Positions 15,537 through 23,976 of a stretch of 30,974 nucleotides of DNA are shown here, piece after piece (the stretch's first letter is position 1; every line of letters begins with the position of its first letter). The stretch is from the NCBI GenBank assembly GCA_910577805.1, contig CAJTOE010000010.1, positions 1-30,974 of the forward strand, read 5' to 3'. Made by a program: the position numbers and the translations under genes. The notes under the pieces were generated by a model, which worked only from the letters and a program-made list of their open reading frames with translations, searched no databases and had not been told where the DNA came from. The DNA is from an uncultured Oscillospiraceae bacterium (GTDB taxonomy: Bacteria; Bacillota; Clostridia; Oscillospirales; Oscillospiraceae).

Positions 15537-16611
15537 CTGTCTGCATATCAGTATTTTCGGCCAGTCCCACGCCCCGGCCATCGGGGTGACCCTGGACAAT
15601 CTCCCGGCGGGACAGCCCATCGACCTGGAGGCGCTGCACGCCTTTCTGGCCCGGCGCGCCCCAGGGCGCGGCCCCACCTCCACCCCCCGGAAGGAGGCCG
15701 ACCAGCCGGAAATCTTATGCGGGCTGGTCAACGGCTTCACCTGCGGCGCGCCCCTGAGCGCCGTCATCCGCAACACCAACACCCGCTCCCAGGACTATGA
15801 AAATTTACGGGACATGCCCCGTCCCGGCCACGCGGACTACACCGCCCAGATCAAATACCGGGGGTTCCAGGACCTGGCCGGAGGCGGGCACTTCTCCGGA
15901 CGGCTCACGGCCCCGCTGTGCATCGCCGGGGGCATTTGCCTGCAAATTTTAAAGCGCCAGGGGGTGACGGTCCACGCCCACATCCAGCGCATCGGCCGTG
16001 TGGAGGACCGGCCCTTTGACCCACTGGGGGAGGGGAACCTGGGTTTTCTCCCCAAAATACCGCTGCCGGTGCTGCGCCCGGAGGCCGCTTCCGCCATGGA
16101 GGCGGAGGTGTTAAGCGCCCGGCAGGCGGGGGACTCGGTGGGCGGCGTGGTGGAGTGCATGGTCCAGGGCCTGCCCGCCGGGGTCGGCTCCCCCATGCTG
16201 GAGAGCCTGGAGAGCCGCATTGCCAGTCTGCTGTTCGGCGTCCCCGCCGTAAAGGGCGTGGAGTTCGGCGCGGGATTTGCCGCCGCGGGCCGGCGGGGCT
16301 CGGAGAACAACGACCGCTTCGTCCGCCAGGGGGACCAGGTCCGGACCGCATCCAACCACAGCGGCGGGATTTTAGGGGGCATCAGCTCCGGGATGCCGGT
16401 GGTGTTCCGGGCGGCGTTCAAGCCCACCCCGTCCATCGCCGCGCCCCAGAACACCTTACGCCTTTCTACAGGCCAGCAGGAGATTTTAAACGTCAGGGGC
16501 CGTCACGACCCCTGCATCGTACCGCGGGCTGTCCCGGTGGTGGAGGCCGCCGCCGCCATCGCCGTGCTGGACGCCTGGATGGAAACAAAAAGCTTGGAGG
16601 GATTTTTATGA
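15517..16611 (+). CDS. aroC: Chorismate synthase
   Basis: 364 residues. It converts EPSP to chorismate using reduced FMN. Signatures are SIFGQSHAPAIGVTLDNLPAG at the N-terminus, RRAPGRGPTSTPRKEAD, RPGHADYTAQIKYRG, GGHFSGRLTAPL and, near the C-terminus, SNHSGGILGGISSGMPVVFR and RHDPCIVPRAVPVVEA. The ATG overlaps the end of aroA by 20 bases and carries TTAGGAGG inside the aroA gene, so the two are probably translationally coupled. Confidence 0.97.
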   Translation: MSSHWGNCLHISIFGQSHAPAIGVTLDNLPAGQPIDLEALHAFLARRAPGRGPTSTPRKEADQPEILCGLVNGFTCGAPLSAVIRNTNTRSQDYENLRDMPRPGHADYTAQIKYRGFQDLAGGGHFSGRLTAPLCIAGGICLQILKRQGVTVHAHIQRIGRVEDRPFDPLGEGNLGFLPKIPLPVLRPEAASAMEAEVLSARQAGDSVGGVVECMVQGLPAGVGSPMLESLESRIASLLFGVPAVKGVEFGAGFAAAGRRGSENNDRFVRQGDQVRTASNHSGGILGGISSGMPVVFRAAFKPTPSIAAPQNTLRLSTGQQEILNVRGRHDPCIVPRAVPVVEAAAAIAVLDAWMETKSLEGFL

Positions 16612-17753
16612 GTTTAGAACAAATGCGGGAAGAAATCAACCAGATCGACCAGGAGCTTGTAGACCTGTTCCGCCGCCGGATGGAGCTGTCCAAATCCATC
16701 GGCGCGTATAAGCAGGCCAACCAGCTCCCGGTCCAGGACCCCGCCCGGGAGCGGGAATTGCTGGGCCGGGTGGCGGAGCAGGCCGGAGAAGAGCTTTCGG
16801 AATACGCCCAGTCGGTGTACCAGACCATCCTGGCGGTGAGCCGGTCCTATCAGAACGCCGAGTCCACCCGCCGCTCCGGCACCTACCAGCAGATTCAGGC
16901 CATGCTGGAAAAGACCCCGGAGCTGTTCCCCCAGCGCTCCAGCGTAGCCTGCCAGGGCGTGGAGGGCGCGTTCTCCCAGCTGGCCTGCCAGCGGTTGTTC
17001 AAGCTGCCGAATATCATGTTCTTCCAGAGCTTTGAGCATGTGTTCAAGGCGGTGGAATCCGGTATGTGCCAGTTCGGCGTGCTTCCCATCGAAAACAGCA
17101 CCGCCGGGTCTGTGAACAAAATCTACGACCTGATGCTGGAGCATAATTTCTTCATCGTCCGCAGCGCCCGCCTGAAGGTGAGCCACAATCTGCTGGTCAA
17201 GCCCGGCGTGAAGCTGGAGGATATCCGGGAAATCTACTCCCACGAGCAGGCCATCAACCAGTGCTCCGACTTTTTGGGGACCTTGAAGGACGTAAAAATC
17301 ACCGTCTGCGAAAACACCGCCGTAGCGGCCCAGATGGTCTCCCAGTCCGACCGGAGGGACATTGCGGCTATCTCCTCCCGGCTGTGCGCGGAGCAGTATT
17401 CCCTTCAGCGGCTGAAAACCTCCGTCCAGAACCAGGGCAGCAATTACACCCGGTTTATCTGCATCTCCAAAACGCCCCAGATTTACCCCGGCGCGGATAA
17501 GACCAGTATCATGATGATCGTCCCCCACCGGCCCGGCTCCCTGAGCCACATTCTGACGAAATTCTCCATTCTGGGCATCAACCTGACCAAGCTGGAGAGC
17601 CGCCCCCTGCCGGAGCGGGAGTTTGAGTTTATGTTCTACTTCGACCTGGAGGCCTCGGTGTACGCCCCGGAGATGGAGCGGCTGTTCCTGGACCTGGAGA
17701 GCGAGTGCGAGACGATACGCTATCTCGGCTCCTACAGTGAGATCATAGGGTGA
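16608..17753 (+). CDS. pheA: Bifunctional chorismate mutase / prephenate dehydratase
   Basis: 381 residues, the P-protein arrangement. Residues about 1-85 are an AroQ-class chorismate mutase (EEINQIDQELVDLFRRRMELSKSIGAYK; catalytic Arg and Lys visible). Residues about 110-285 are prephenate dehydratase (CQGVEGAFSQLACQRLF, GVLPIENSTAGSVNKIYDLM, and NYTRFICIS with the catalytic TRF). Residues about 295-370 are an ACT domain with PGSLSHIL and LESRPLP, the Phe-binding ESRP motif, so feedback inhibition by Phe is expected. It makes phenylpyruvate. The start ATG overlaps the aroC stop (ATGA), with TTGGAGGG upstream; a much longer open frame upstream reads through aroC and is not used. Confidence 0.97.
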   Translation: MSLEQMREEINQIDQELVDLFRRRMELSKSIGAYKQANQLPVQDPARERELLGRVAEQAGEELSEYAQSVYQTILAVSRSYQNAESTRRSGTYQQIQAMLEKTPELFPQRSSVACQGVEGAFSQLACQRLFKLPNIMFFQSFEHVFKAVESGMCQFGVLPIENSTAGSVNKIYDLMLEHNFFIVRSARLKVSHNLLVKPGVKLEDIREIYSHEQAINQCSDFLGTLKDVKITVCENTAVAAQMVSQSDRRDIAAISSRLCAEQYSLQRLKTSVQNQGSNYTRFICISKTPQIYPGADKTSIMMIVPHRPGSLSHILTKFSILGINLTKLESRPLPEREFEFMFYFDLEASVYAPEMERLFLDLESECETIRYLGSYSEIIG

Positions 17754-17757
17754 GTGC

Positions 17758-18987
17758 ATGGAACGGTTTGGCTTGATCGGGTATCCTCTAAAACACAGCT
17801 TTTCCCCCAAAATCCACAAACGGCTGGGGAGCTGGCCCTATGAGCTGCACCCCCTCCAGCCGGAGGAGCTGGGTCCCTTTTTGCAGGCCGGGGAATTTTC
17901 CGGCCTGAACGTGACTCTGCCGTACAAAACGGCGGTCATTCCCTACTGCACAGAGCTTTCTCCCATTGCCCAGCGCATTGGCAGCGTCAATACGATCCTT
18001 CGCCGCCCGGACGGCACGCTCTACGGCCATAACACGGATTACGACGGCCTGCGGGGTCTGCTGGAGCAGGCGGGGCTGGCCCGGGAGTTCATGGGCCGGA
18101 AAGTGCTGGTGCTGGGCAGCGGGGGCGCGTCCCTCACCGCCCGGACGGTGGCCCAGGACTTCGGCGCGGGGGAGGTGGTGGTGATCTCCCGGAGCGGCCC
18201 GGACCACTACGGCAACCTGGACCGCCACGCGGACGCAAGATTCATCCTCAACACCACCCCCGTGGGGATGTACCCCAACACCGGCAAAGCACCTTTGGAT
18301 TTGAAGCTGTTTCCCCTGTGCCGGGGGGTGTGCGACATTGTGTATAACCCCGCCCGGACTCAGCTGATGCTGGACGCACAGCGGCTGGATATTCCCGCTG
18401 TGGGTGGGCTGGGGATGCTGGTAGGCCAGGCCAAGGCGGCGGCGGAGCTGTTTTTGGACCAAACGCTGGAGAGCGGGCTTGTGTCCAGCATTACGCGGGA
18501 AATACAGAACGAAACGGAAAACATGGTTTTAATTGGAATGCCCGGCTGCGGCAAAAGCACCGTGGGCCGTGCCCTGGCGGACCGGACCGGACGGCGGCTG
18601 GTGGACGTCGACCAGGAGCTGGAGCGGGAATTGGGCTGCACGATTCCGGACTTTTTCGCCCAAAAGGGGGAGGCCGCGTTCCGGCGGGCGGAGAGCAACA
18701 TGCTGGCGCAGTTTTGTCGGGAAAGCGGTCTGGTGATCGCCTGCGGCGGCGGCGCGGTGACCGTGCCGGAAAACATCGGCGTAATGCGCCAGAACGGCCG
18801 GCTGATTTACCTGCGCCGTCCCCTGGAGGAGCTGCCCATTGAGGGCCGGCCCGTCTCCCAGAGCCGCCCGCTGGAGGAGCTATTCGCCCAGCGCAGGCCG
18901 CTGTATGAGAGCGCGGCGGATATTACGGTGGACAACGTCCAGGTGGAGCAGGCGGCGGCGGATATTTGGAAGGAGTGGACCCGGTGA
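17758..18987 (+). CDS. Fused shikimate dehydrogenase - shikimate kinase
   Basis: 409 residues combining AroE and AroK in one chain. The AroE half (about 1-250) has the shikimate site PLKHSFSP, catalytic K57 in NVTLPYKT and D94 in HNTDYDG, and the NADP-binding VLVLGSGGASLTA. It reduces 3-dehydroshikimate to shikimate. The kinase half (about 256-409) has the P-loop GMPGCGKST at 260-268, DVDQELE, FRRAE with substrate Arg, CGGGAV and the lid region RPVSQSRP; it makes shikimate-3-phosphate. There is no stop or start between the halves. It begins 4 bases after pheA, and its stop overlaps the aroQ start. The fusion joins consecutive pathway steps. Confidence 0.95.
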   Translation: MERFGLIGYPLKHSFSPKIHKRLGSWPYELHPLQPEELGPFLQAGEFSGLNVTLPYKTAVIPYCTELSPIAQRIGSVNTILRRPDGTLYGHNTDYDGLRGLLEQAGLAREFMGRKVLVLGSGGASLTARTVAQDFGAGEVVVISRSGPDHYGNLDRHADARFILNTTPVGMYPNTGKAPLDLKLFPLCRGVCDIVYNPARTQLMLDAQRLDIPAVGGLGMLVGQAKAAAELFLDQTLESGLVSSITREIQNETENMVLIGMPGCGKSTVGRALADRTGRRLVDVDQELERELGCTIPDFFAQKGEAAFRRAESNMLAQFCRESGLVIACGGGAVTVPENIGVMRQNGRLIYLRRPLEELPIEGRPVSQSRPLEELFAQRRPLYESAADITVDNVQVEQAAADIWKEWTR

Positions 18988-19406
18988 AGATTTTGGTGCT
19001 GAACGGCCCGAACCTGAATTTTCTGGGCATTCGGGAGCCGGATATTTACGGCAAGCAGACCTATGCCGATTTGACCGCCTACATCCACAGCGCGGCGGCG
19101 GAGCTTGGGGTGGAGGTGGAGATATTCCAGTCCAACCACGAGGGGGCATTGGTGGACGCGATTCAGAACGCCTATGGGCGGATGGACGGCATTGTGATAA
19201 ACCCCGCCGCGTACACCCACACCAGTGTGGCGATCCTGGACGCGCTGAAGGCGGTGGCCCTTCCGGCGGTGGAGGTCCACTTGTCCGATGTGGACGCACG
19301 GGAGGCGTTCCGGCAAGTCTCCTACGCGGGCATGGCCTGCCAGACCCGGTTTACCGGGCTGGGCTTTGAGGGCTATAAGCGGGCGTTGGAGTATTTGAAA
19401 CAATAA
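18984..19406 (+). CDS. aroQ: 3-dehydroquinate dehydratase, type II
   Basis: 140 residues, typical size. It dehydrates 3-dehydroquinate to 3-dehydroshikimate as a dodecamer of flavodoxin-like subunits. Motifs are LNGPNLNFLGIREPDIYG (with the catalytic Tyr and Arg loop), NHEGALVDAIQNA, NPAAYTHTSVAILDAL and EVHLSDVDAREAFR (catalytic His). The start is taken as GTG at 18984, 8 bases after GGAAGGAG and overlapping the aroE/K stop as GTGA. An upstream TTG at 18966 would place that ribosome site inside the gene. Last gene of the aro operon. Confidence 0.95.
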   Translation: MKILVLNGPNLNFLGIREPDIYGKQTYADLTAYIHSAAAELGVEVEIFQSNHEGALVDAIQNAYGRMDGIVINPAAYTHTSVAILDALKAVALPAVEVHLSDVDAREAFRQVSYAGMACQTRFTGLGFEGYKRALEYLKQ

Positions 19407-19408
19407 GA

Positions 19409-19443
19409 AAATCCCTCAGACCAGGGTTGGTCTGAGGGATTTT
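19409..19443. terminator. Bidirectional terminator between aroQ and the CoA-transferase
   Basis: A perfect 12-bp stem, ATCCCTCAGACC (19411-19422) with GGTCTGAGGGAT (19429-19440), has a T-run on the right for the plus strand and an A-run on the left that acts as a T-run on the minus strand. It serves the two convergent units. Confidence 0.9.
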
Positions 19444-19445
19444 TG

Positions 19446-20780
19446 TTACCGCTGATTGCTCCTGCGCCAGATTTTCTGGTCCCCGGCGGCGCGGATGAGC
19501 GCGTCCCGGAAATCCGGGTGCGCAATGGACACCAGCAGCTCCGCCCGCTCCCAGGTGCTCCGGCCTACCAGATTCACCGCGCCGTACTCCGTGACCACGT
19601 AGTAGGCCTGACTGCGGGGGGTGGTGATGATGTCCCCCTGGAAGGCGGGGACGATGCGGCTGCGGAGAATCCCGTCCTTGTCCCGATGGGTGGAGCTCAT
19701 GCAGATAAACGCCTTGCCGCCCCGGCTCATGGCCGCGCCGGTGAGGTAGTCCAGCTGCCCGCCGGTGCCGGAGATATGACGGGTGCCGGAGCTTTCCGCA
19801 CAAACCTGCCCGTACAAATCTACGGAAATACAGCTGTTAATGGAAATCATGTGGTCGATCTGCGCGATAGTCTCCGGGTCGTTGACGTACTCCAGAGGGC
19901 AGGCAATCACGCCGGGGTTGTCGCCCACCCAGTCGTACAGCGCCTGGGACCCCAGGGCGATGCCAAACACCCCCTTGTCCCGCAGGAGGCGCTTGCGGCG
20001 GTTGGTGAGCTTTCCCGCCTGGTAGAGCTTCAGATACGCGTCCGAGCATAGCTCTGTGTGCATCCCTAAATCCTTCAGGTCCGACTGGGCAATGAGCGTG
20101 CCCATCACGTCGGGCATGGCCCCGATGCCAAGCTGAATCGTGGCTCCGTCGGTGAGGTAGGGCATGATATGCCCTGCAATGGCCCGGTCCACCTCGGAGG
20201 CTGGCGGGGCGGGGAGCTGGGGCAGAGGCGGGTGGTGGCCCTCCACGATACAGTCCACCTGACTGATGTGGATGACCTCGTCAAAGCCGCCCCGGACCCA
20301 GGGGAGATTTTCGTTGACCTCCAGGACGACCAGCTTCGCCTTGTCCAGGATGCCCTTGGCCACCCCGGAGCACACCGACAGATTGAAATAACCGTGGCGG
20401 TCCATAGGGGCGACGCACATCATAGCCACGTCTACCTCCAAAAAGTGCCGGTAGTAGGGGACCATATTCCGGTAAATCATGGGAATATAGTTGCATAACC
20501 CCCGGTCGCACAGGCGGCGCTCGTAGCTGGAGCAGTGCCAGCTGTTGTATACAAAATGTTCCCGGTCCGGGTCGCACTCGGCGGTCTGGATGGGGCCGAA
20601 AATCAGGTTGCCCCGGATTTTTACATCCTGGAGCTGGTCCCGGCGGCGGGCCAGGGCGGCGTCCAGCAGGATGGGGAAGTCCACAGCGGTGCCGTAGTCC
20701 ACCCAGTCGCCGCTTTTGACCAGCTGGACGGCCTGGTCCGGGGTGCGCAGCTTTTGCTTGTATTCGCTCCAAACGTCCAT
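19446..20780 (-). CDS. Acetyl-CoA hydrolase/transferase family protein, butyryl-CoA:acetate CoA-transferase-like
   Basis: 444 residues. It belongs to the family with 4-hydroxybutyrate and butyryl-CoA:acetate CoA-transferases, which move CoA between acyl-CoA and acetate through a glutamyl-CoA thioester. Visible are DYGTAVDFP, SGVAKGILDKAKLVVLEVNENLPWV, LGIGAMPDVMG, then DLGMHTELCSD with E243 as the probable catalytic glutamate. Also seen are SGTGGQLDYLTGAAMSRGGKAF and TEYGAVNLVGRSTWERA. The ATG at 20780 follows GGAGGAAATT; a TTG 24 bases upstream gives a longer frame but lies in the preceding hairpin. In a gut Clostridium it would fit the last step of butyrate formation, but acyl specificity cannot be read from sequence alone. 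Confidence 0.88.
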   Translation of the reverse strand: MDVWSEYKQKLRTPDQAVQLVKSGDWVDYGTAVDFPILLDAALARRRDQLQDVKIRGNLIFGPIQTAECDPDREHFVYNSWHCSSYERRLCDRGLCNYIPMIYRNMVPYYRHFLEVDVAMMCVAPMDRHGYFNLSVCSGVAKGILDKAKLVVLEVNENLPWVRGGFDEVIHISQVDCIVEGHHPPLPQLPAPPASEVDRAIAGHIMPYLTDGATIQLGIGAMPDVMGTLIAQSDLKDLGMHTELCSDAYLKLYQAGKLTNRRKRLLRDKGVFGIALGSQALYDWVGDNPGVIACPLEYVNDPETIAQIDHMISINSCISVDLYGQVCAESSGTRHISGTGGQLDYLTGAAMSRGGKAFICMSSTHRDKDGILRSRIVPAFQGDIITTPRSQAYYVVTEYGAVNLVGRSTWERAELLVSIAHPDFRDALIRAAGDQKIWRRSNQR

Positions 20781-20801
20781 AATTTCCTCCGCAGAAAAGG
20801 A

Positions 20802-20829
20802 CAAGGTCCATCCCCAGGGACGGACCTTG
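20802..20829 (-). terminator. Hairpin after secG
   Basis: CAAGGTCC (20802-20809) pairs with GGACCTTG (20822-20829), with an inner TCCC/GGGA pairing. Read on the minus strand it is followed by TCCTTTTCT. It lies 15 bases beyond the secG stop, and the tail is only moderately T-rich. Confidence 0.6.
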
Positions 20830-20843
20830 CTTGTTGTTTTGGT

Positions 20844-21077
20844 TCAGTTGGGGATGATGCTCAGGGCCAGGGTGAGCAGCAGGAACGCCATCGCGACCCA
20901 CTTGGTCATTTTTGCCAGCTTCGCGTCCACGCTCTTGGCCTTATTCTTGGACAGGAACGTATCCGCACCGCCGGCGATGGCTCCGGACAGGCCGGCGCTC
21001 TTACCGGACTGGAGCATGACCACGGCGATCAGCGCCAGGCAGAGCAGCACCTGAATAATGGTGACAAACAGCTTCAT
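20844..21077 (-). CDS. secG: Preprotein translocase subunit SecG
   Basis: 77 residues. SecG is a small accessory subunit of the SecYEG channel. Two transmembrane helices lie at about residues 3-22 (LFVTIIQVLLCLALIAVVML) and 53-75, separated by the conserved cytoplasmic loop QSGKSAGLSGAIAGGADTF. The ATG at 21077 is preceded by AAGGAAG at 7 bases; an upstream in-frame start would add 13 residues that do not fit the family. It has its own promoter at 21126-21154 and a hairpin after the stop, so it is probably a single-gene transcript. The usual neighbours rnr and smpB are absent here. Confidence 0.93.
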   Translation of the reverse strand: MKLFVTIIQVLLCLALIAVVMLQSGKSAGLSGAIAGGADTFLSKNKAKSVDAKLAKMTKWVAMAFLLLTLALSIIPN

Positions 21078-21125
21078 GCAAGTGTCTTCCTTTCCGCCCC
21101 CGTGAGGGCAAATCAAGTAGCATAT

Positions 21126-21154
21126 AGTTTAGCATGGTTTTGGGGAAAATACAA
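21126..21154 (-). promoter_or_regulatory. Promoter of secG
   Basis: On the minus strand, TTGTAT (21149-21154) and TAAACT (21126-21131) are spaced by 17 bases, about 50 bases upstream of the secG start. Confidence 0.6.
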
Positions 21155-21197
21155 GCCCTTTTGCGAAAAAAGTGCGATTTGTGCGGGAGGGGGCACC

Positions 21198-22781
21198 TTA
21201 CACATCCCCCTGCGCGACAGCCTCCGCCGCCCGGATTCCGTCCACCGCGGCAGAAACGATTCCTCCGGCGTACCCCGCGCCCTCTCCGCAGGGGTACAGC
21301 CCCCGCAGGGCGGACTGCAAGCCCGTCTTGTCCCGCAGGATACGCACCGGGGAGGACGAGCGGGTTTCTACGCCGGTCAGTACGCTGTCCGGCGCCGCAA
21401 AGCCCTTCACCTTCCGGTCCAGGAGCGGCAGCGCATCCCGCAGCGCGTCCAGAACCCCGCCGGGCAGACACCCGGTCAGATCGGTCCAGCGCACGCCGGG
21501 CTTATAGGTGGGCGCTGTCTGCCCCGGCCCCTGGGAACTTCTACGCGCCAAAAAATCGCCCACTCGCTGGGCCGGAGCCACAAACCCGCCGCCGCCCGCC
21601 TGAAACGCGGCCCGCTCCCACTCCTGCTGGAACCGGACGCCCGCCAGCGCGTCGCGCCCCGTAAAATCCTCCGGCCCCACGCAGGCCAGCAGGCCGCCGT
21701 TGCAGTTCACGCCGTCCCGCGCCCGGTAGCTCATGCCGTTGGTTACCAGACCGCCGGCCTCCGAGGCGGCGGCAACCACCTGCCCGCCGGGACAGACACA
21801 AAACGTAAACACCGAGCGTCCCCCCGGAAGATGGCAGGCCAGCTTGTAGTCCGAGGGAGGCAGCTTTTCCCCAACAGGCCCGTACTGTGCCCGGCTGATT
21901 TCCCTCTGTAAATGCTCGATGCGCACCCCGACTGCAAAGGCCTTGCTCTCTAAAGGCACGCCCGCCTCCTGGAGCATCTGGAACGTGTCTCTGGCGGAGT
22001 GGCCGGGGGCCAGCACCAGCGCGTCACAGCCCAGCGCGTACCGCCCCGCCGGTCCCTCGACCTGGAGGCCCGTCAGCCGGTCGCCTACGTGCTCCAGGCC
22101 CGCCAGACGGTGGCCGAACCGGACCTCACAGCCCAGCTCCAGCAGCTCCAGCCGCAGGCTTTTGACCACCTGGCGTAAAATATCCGTCCCGATGTGGGGC
22201 TTGTGGGACCAGCGCACATCCTCCGGCGCTCCGGCGGAGATCAGCGTGTCCAGCACGGCGGAGATACGCGGGTCATGGGTGCCGGTGGTGAGCTTTCCGT
22301 CCGAAAAGGTCCCCGCGCCCCCCTCGCCGAACTGCACGTTGCTGGAGGCATTCAAAAGCCCCGTCTCCCAGAACCGCTCCACATCGCGAGTCCGGGTATC
22401 CACATCCTGGCCCCGCTCCAGCACGATGCAGGGCAGTCCGTTCCGGGCCAGATACAGGGCCGCAAACAGGCCCGCGGGCCCCATCCCCACCACCACAGGC
22501 GGCAGGGAGGAGGTCCGCTTTTTCAGGGGGAACCGGTAGGGGAGCGGCTCCCAGGCCTCGATTTTGCCCGGCCGGAGCAAAATCCTGCCCTCGTCCGGCA
22601 GGGACACATCCACCGTATAGATACAGCGCACGTCCTGCTTTTTCCGGGCGTCGATGGACTGCCGGGCAATCGCAAACCGCTCCAGCGCCCCCGGCTTTAC
22701 CCCCAGGGTGTGGGCGGCAGCTTGTTTCAAATCGTCCACAGTGCCGTCCACAGGCAGGGACAAATTCCGAATCCGAAGCAT
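21198..22781 (-). CDS. FAD-dependent oxidoreductase (COG2509-like)
   Basis: 527 residues. An N-terminal region of about 90 residues precedes the dinucleotide-binding motif VVVGMGPAGLFAALYLARNG (G99, G101, G104) and the ribose-binding ERG at about 116-118. Later parts include NVQFGEGGAGTFSDGKLTTG, ALVLAPGHSARDTF and the C-terminal FAD motif YPCGEGAGYAGGIVSAAVDGIRAAEAV. This matches a widespread family of uncharacterised NAD(FAD)-utilising dehydrogenases; substrate unknown. It starts 12 bases after the aldo/keto reductase gene on the same strand with GGGGGCGG upstream, so it is the last gene of the glnS operon. Confidence 0.88.
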   Translation of the reverse strand: MLRIRNLSLPVDGTVDDLKQAAAHTLGVKPGALERFAIARQSIDARKKQDVRCIYTVDVSLPDEGRILLRPGKIEAWEPLPYRFPLKKRTSSLPPVVVGMGPAGLFAALYLARNGLPCIVLERGQDVDTRTRDVERFWETGLLNASSNVQFGEGGAGTFSDGKLTTGTHDPRISAVLDTLISAGAPEDVRWSHKPHIGTDILRQVVKSLRLELLELGCEVRFGHRLAGLEHVGDRLTGLQVEGPAGRYALGCDALVLAPGHSARDTFQMLQEAGVPLESKAFAVGVRIEHLQREISRAQYGPVGEKLPPSDYKLACHLPGGRSVFTFCVCPGGQVVAAASEAGGLVTNGMSYRARDGVNCNGGLLACVGPEDFTGRDALAGVRFQQEWERAAFQAGGGGFVAPAQRVGDFLARRSSQGPGQTAPTYKPGVRWTDLTGCLPGGVLDALRDALPLLDRKVKGFAAPDSVLTGVETRSSSPVRILRDKTGLQSALRGLYPCGEGAGYAGGIVSAAVDGIRAAEAVAQGDV

Positions 22782-22793
22782 CGTCCGCCCCCC

Positions 22794-23975
22794 TTATCCG
22801 TACAGCTTCAAGAGCTGGATGCCCTTCCGGGCCACGGCGTACATGGGTCCCTCCAGGGCCTTCCGGGCGTTTTTCAGCTCCTCCCGGATGGGGAGCTGCT
22901 GGGGGCAGTGCCGCTCGCAGGCCCCGCACCCGATGCAGTTGGACGCCGCCGCGGAGTCCTTCCGCATGGCGGTACACATGATATATTCGATTTTGGCCCG
23001 GCGCTTTCCCTCGGTGAACATCCGGTTATAGGCCGCAAAGGTTCCCGGAATATCCACCTGCTTCGGGCAGGGCATACAGTACCCGCACCCGGTACAGCCG
23101 ACCTTGATGTTCCGGTTGATGGCCTGGACCACGCTCCAGAGCAGTGCCTCGTCGGCCTGGGTCAGCTCTCCCGCCTGGGCGGCGGACGCGGTTTTCACAT
23201 TCTCCCGGACCATGTCCAGGGAGTTCATGCCGGACAGCACGCAGGTAACCTCCGGCTGGTTCCACAGCCACCGGAACGCCCACTCCGCAGGACTGCGCCG
23301 GACCGGATAGTCCGCAAAAAGCTGCCTGGCCTCGTCCGGCAGCAGCCCCACCAGCTTCCCGCCCCGGAGCGGCTCCATGATCATGACAGGGATCTGTTTT
23401 GACGCGGCGTATTGCAGGCCCCGGCGGCCCGCCTGGGAGTGCTCGTCCATATAGTTATACTGTATCTGGCAGAAATCCCAGTCATACGCGTCCACAAGCT
23501 GGCAGAACATCTCGGAATTGCCGTGGTAGGAGAAGCCCACCTGCCGGATGGCCCCGGACCGCTGCTTTTCCCGCAGCCACTCCACTATACCCAGAGACTT
23601 CAAACGTTCCCAGGTCTTTACGTCCGTGAGCATGTGCATCAAATAGTAATCCACACGGTCTGTACGCAGGCGCTTTAATTCCTCCGAAAAATATTTCTCG
23701 AAGCTGCCCGGCTTGCGCAATAGATAGTGGGGGAGCTTTGTCGCAATGCTCACCTGGTCCCGCAGGTGATTTTTCTCCAGAATGCGGCCCAGCGCATCCT
23801 CACTGCCGGGGTAGACGTAGGCGGTATCGAAGTAGTTCACCCCGGACTGGATGGCCTCCAGGATTTCCCGCTCCGCCTTGTCCAGGTCGATTTTGCCGCC
23901 GCTCTGGGTGAAGCGCATACAGCCAAAGCCCAAAATCGAGATGGGATTTCCGTACTTATCCTTGCGGTAATTCAT
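22794..23975 (-). CDS. Aldo/keto reductase with C-terminal 4Fe-4S ferredoxin domain
   Basis: 393 residues. The TIM-barrel aldo/keto reductase part covers about 1-300 with the catalytic tetrad D50 and Y55 (FDTAYVYP), K80 (ATKLP) and H114 (YLMHML). From about residue 295 a ferredoxin-like tail carries two Cys clusters, CTGCGYCMPCP and CIGCGACERHCP, enough for two 4Fe-4S centres. This is the COG1453 architecture common in strict anaerobes; physiological substrate unknown. The ATG lies one base after the glnS stop. The link with the downstream FAD enzyme suggests possible electron transfer between the two, by context only. Confidence 0.92.
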   Translation of the reverse strand: MNYRKDKYGNPISILGFGCMRFTQSGGKIDLDKAEREILEAIQSGVNYFDTAYVYPGSEDALGRILEKNHLRDQVSIATKLPHYLLRKPGSFEKYFSEELKRLRTDRVDYYLMHMLTDVKTWERLKSLGIVEWLREKQRSGAIRQVGFSYHGNSEMFCQLVDAYDWDFCQIQYNYMDEHSQAGRRGLQYAASKQIPVMIMEPLRGGKLVGLLPDEARQLFADYPVRRSPAEWAFRWLWNQPEVTCVLSGMNSLDMVRENVKTASAAQAGELTQADEALLWSVVQAINRNIKVGCTGCGYCMPCPKQVDIPGTFAAYNRMFTEGKRRAKIEYIMCTAMRKDSAAASNCIGCGACERHCPQQLPIREELKNARKALEGPMYAVARKGIQLLKLYG

Positions 23976-23976
23976 A

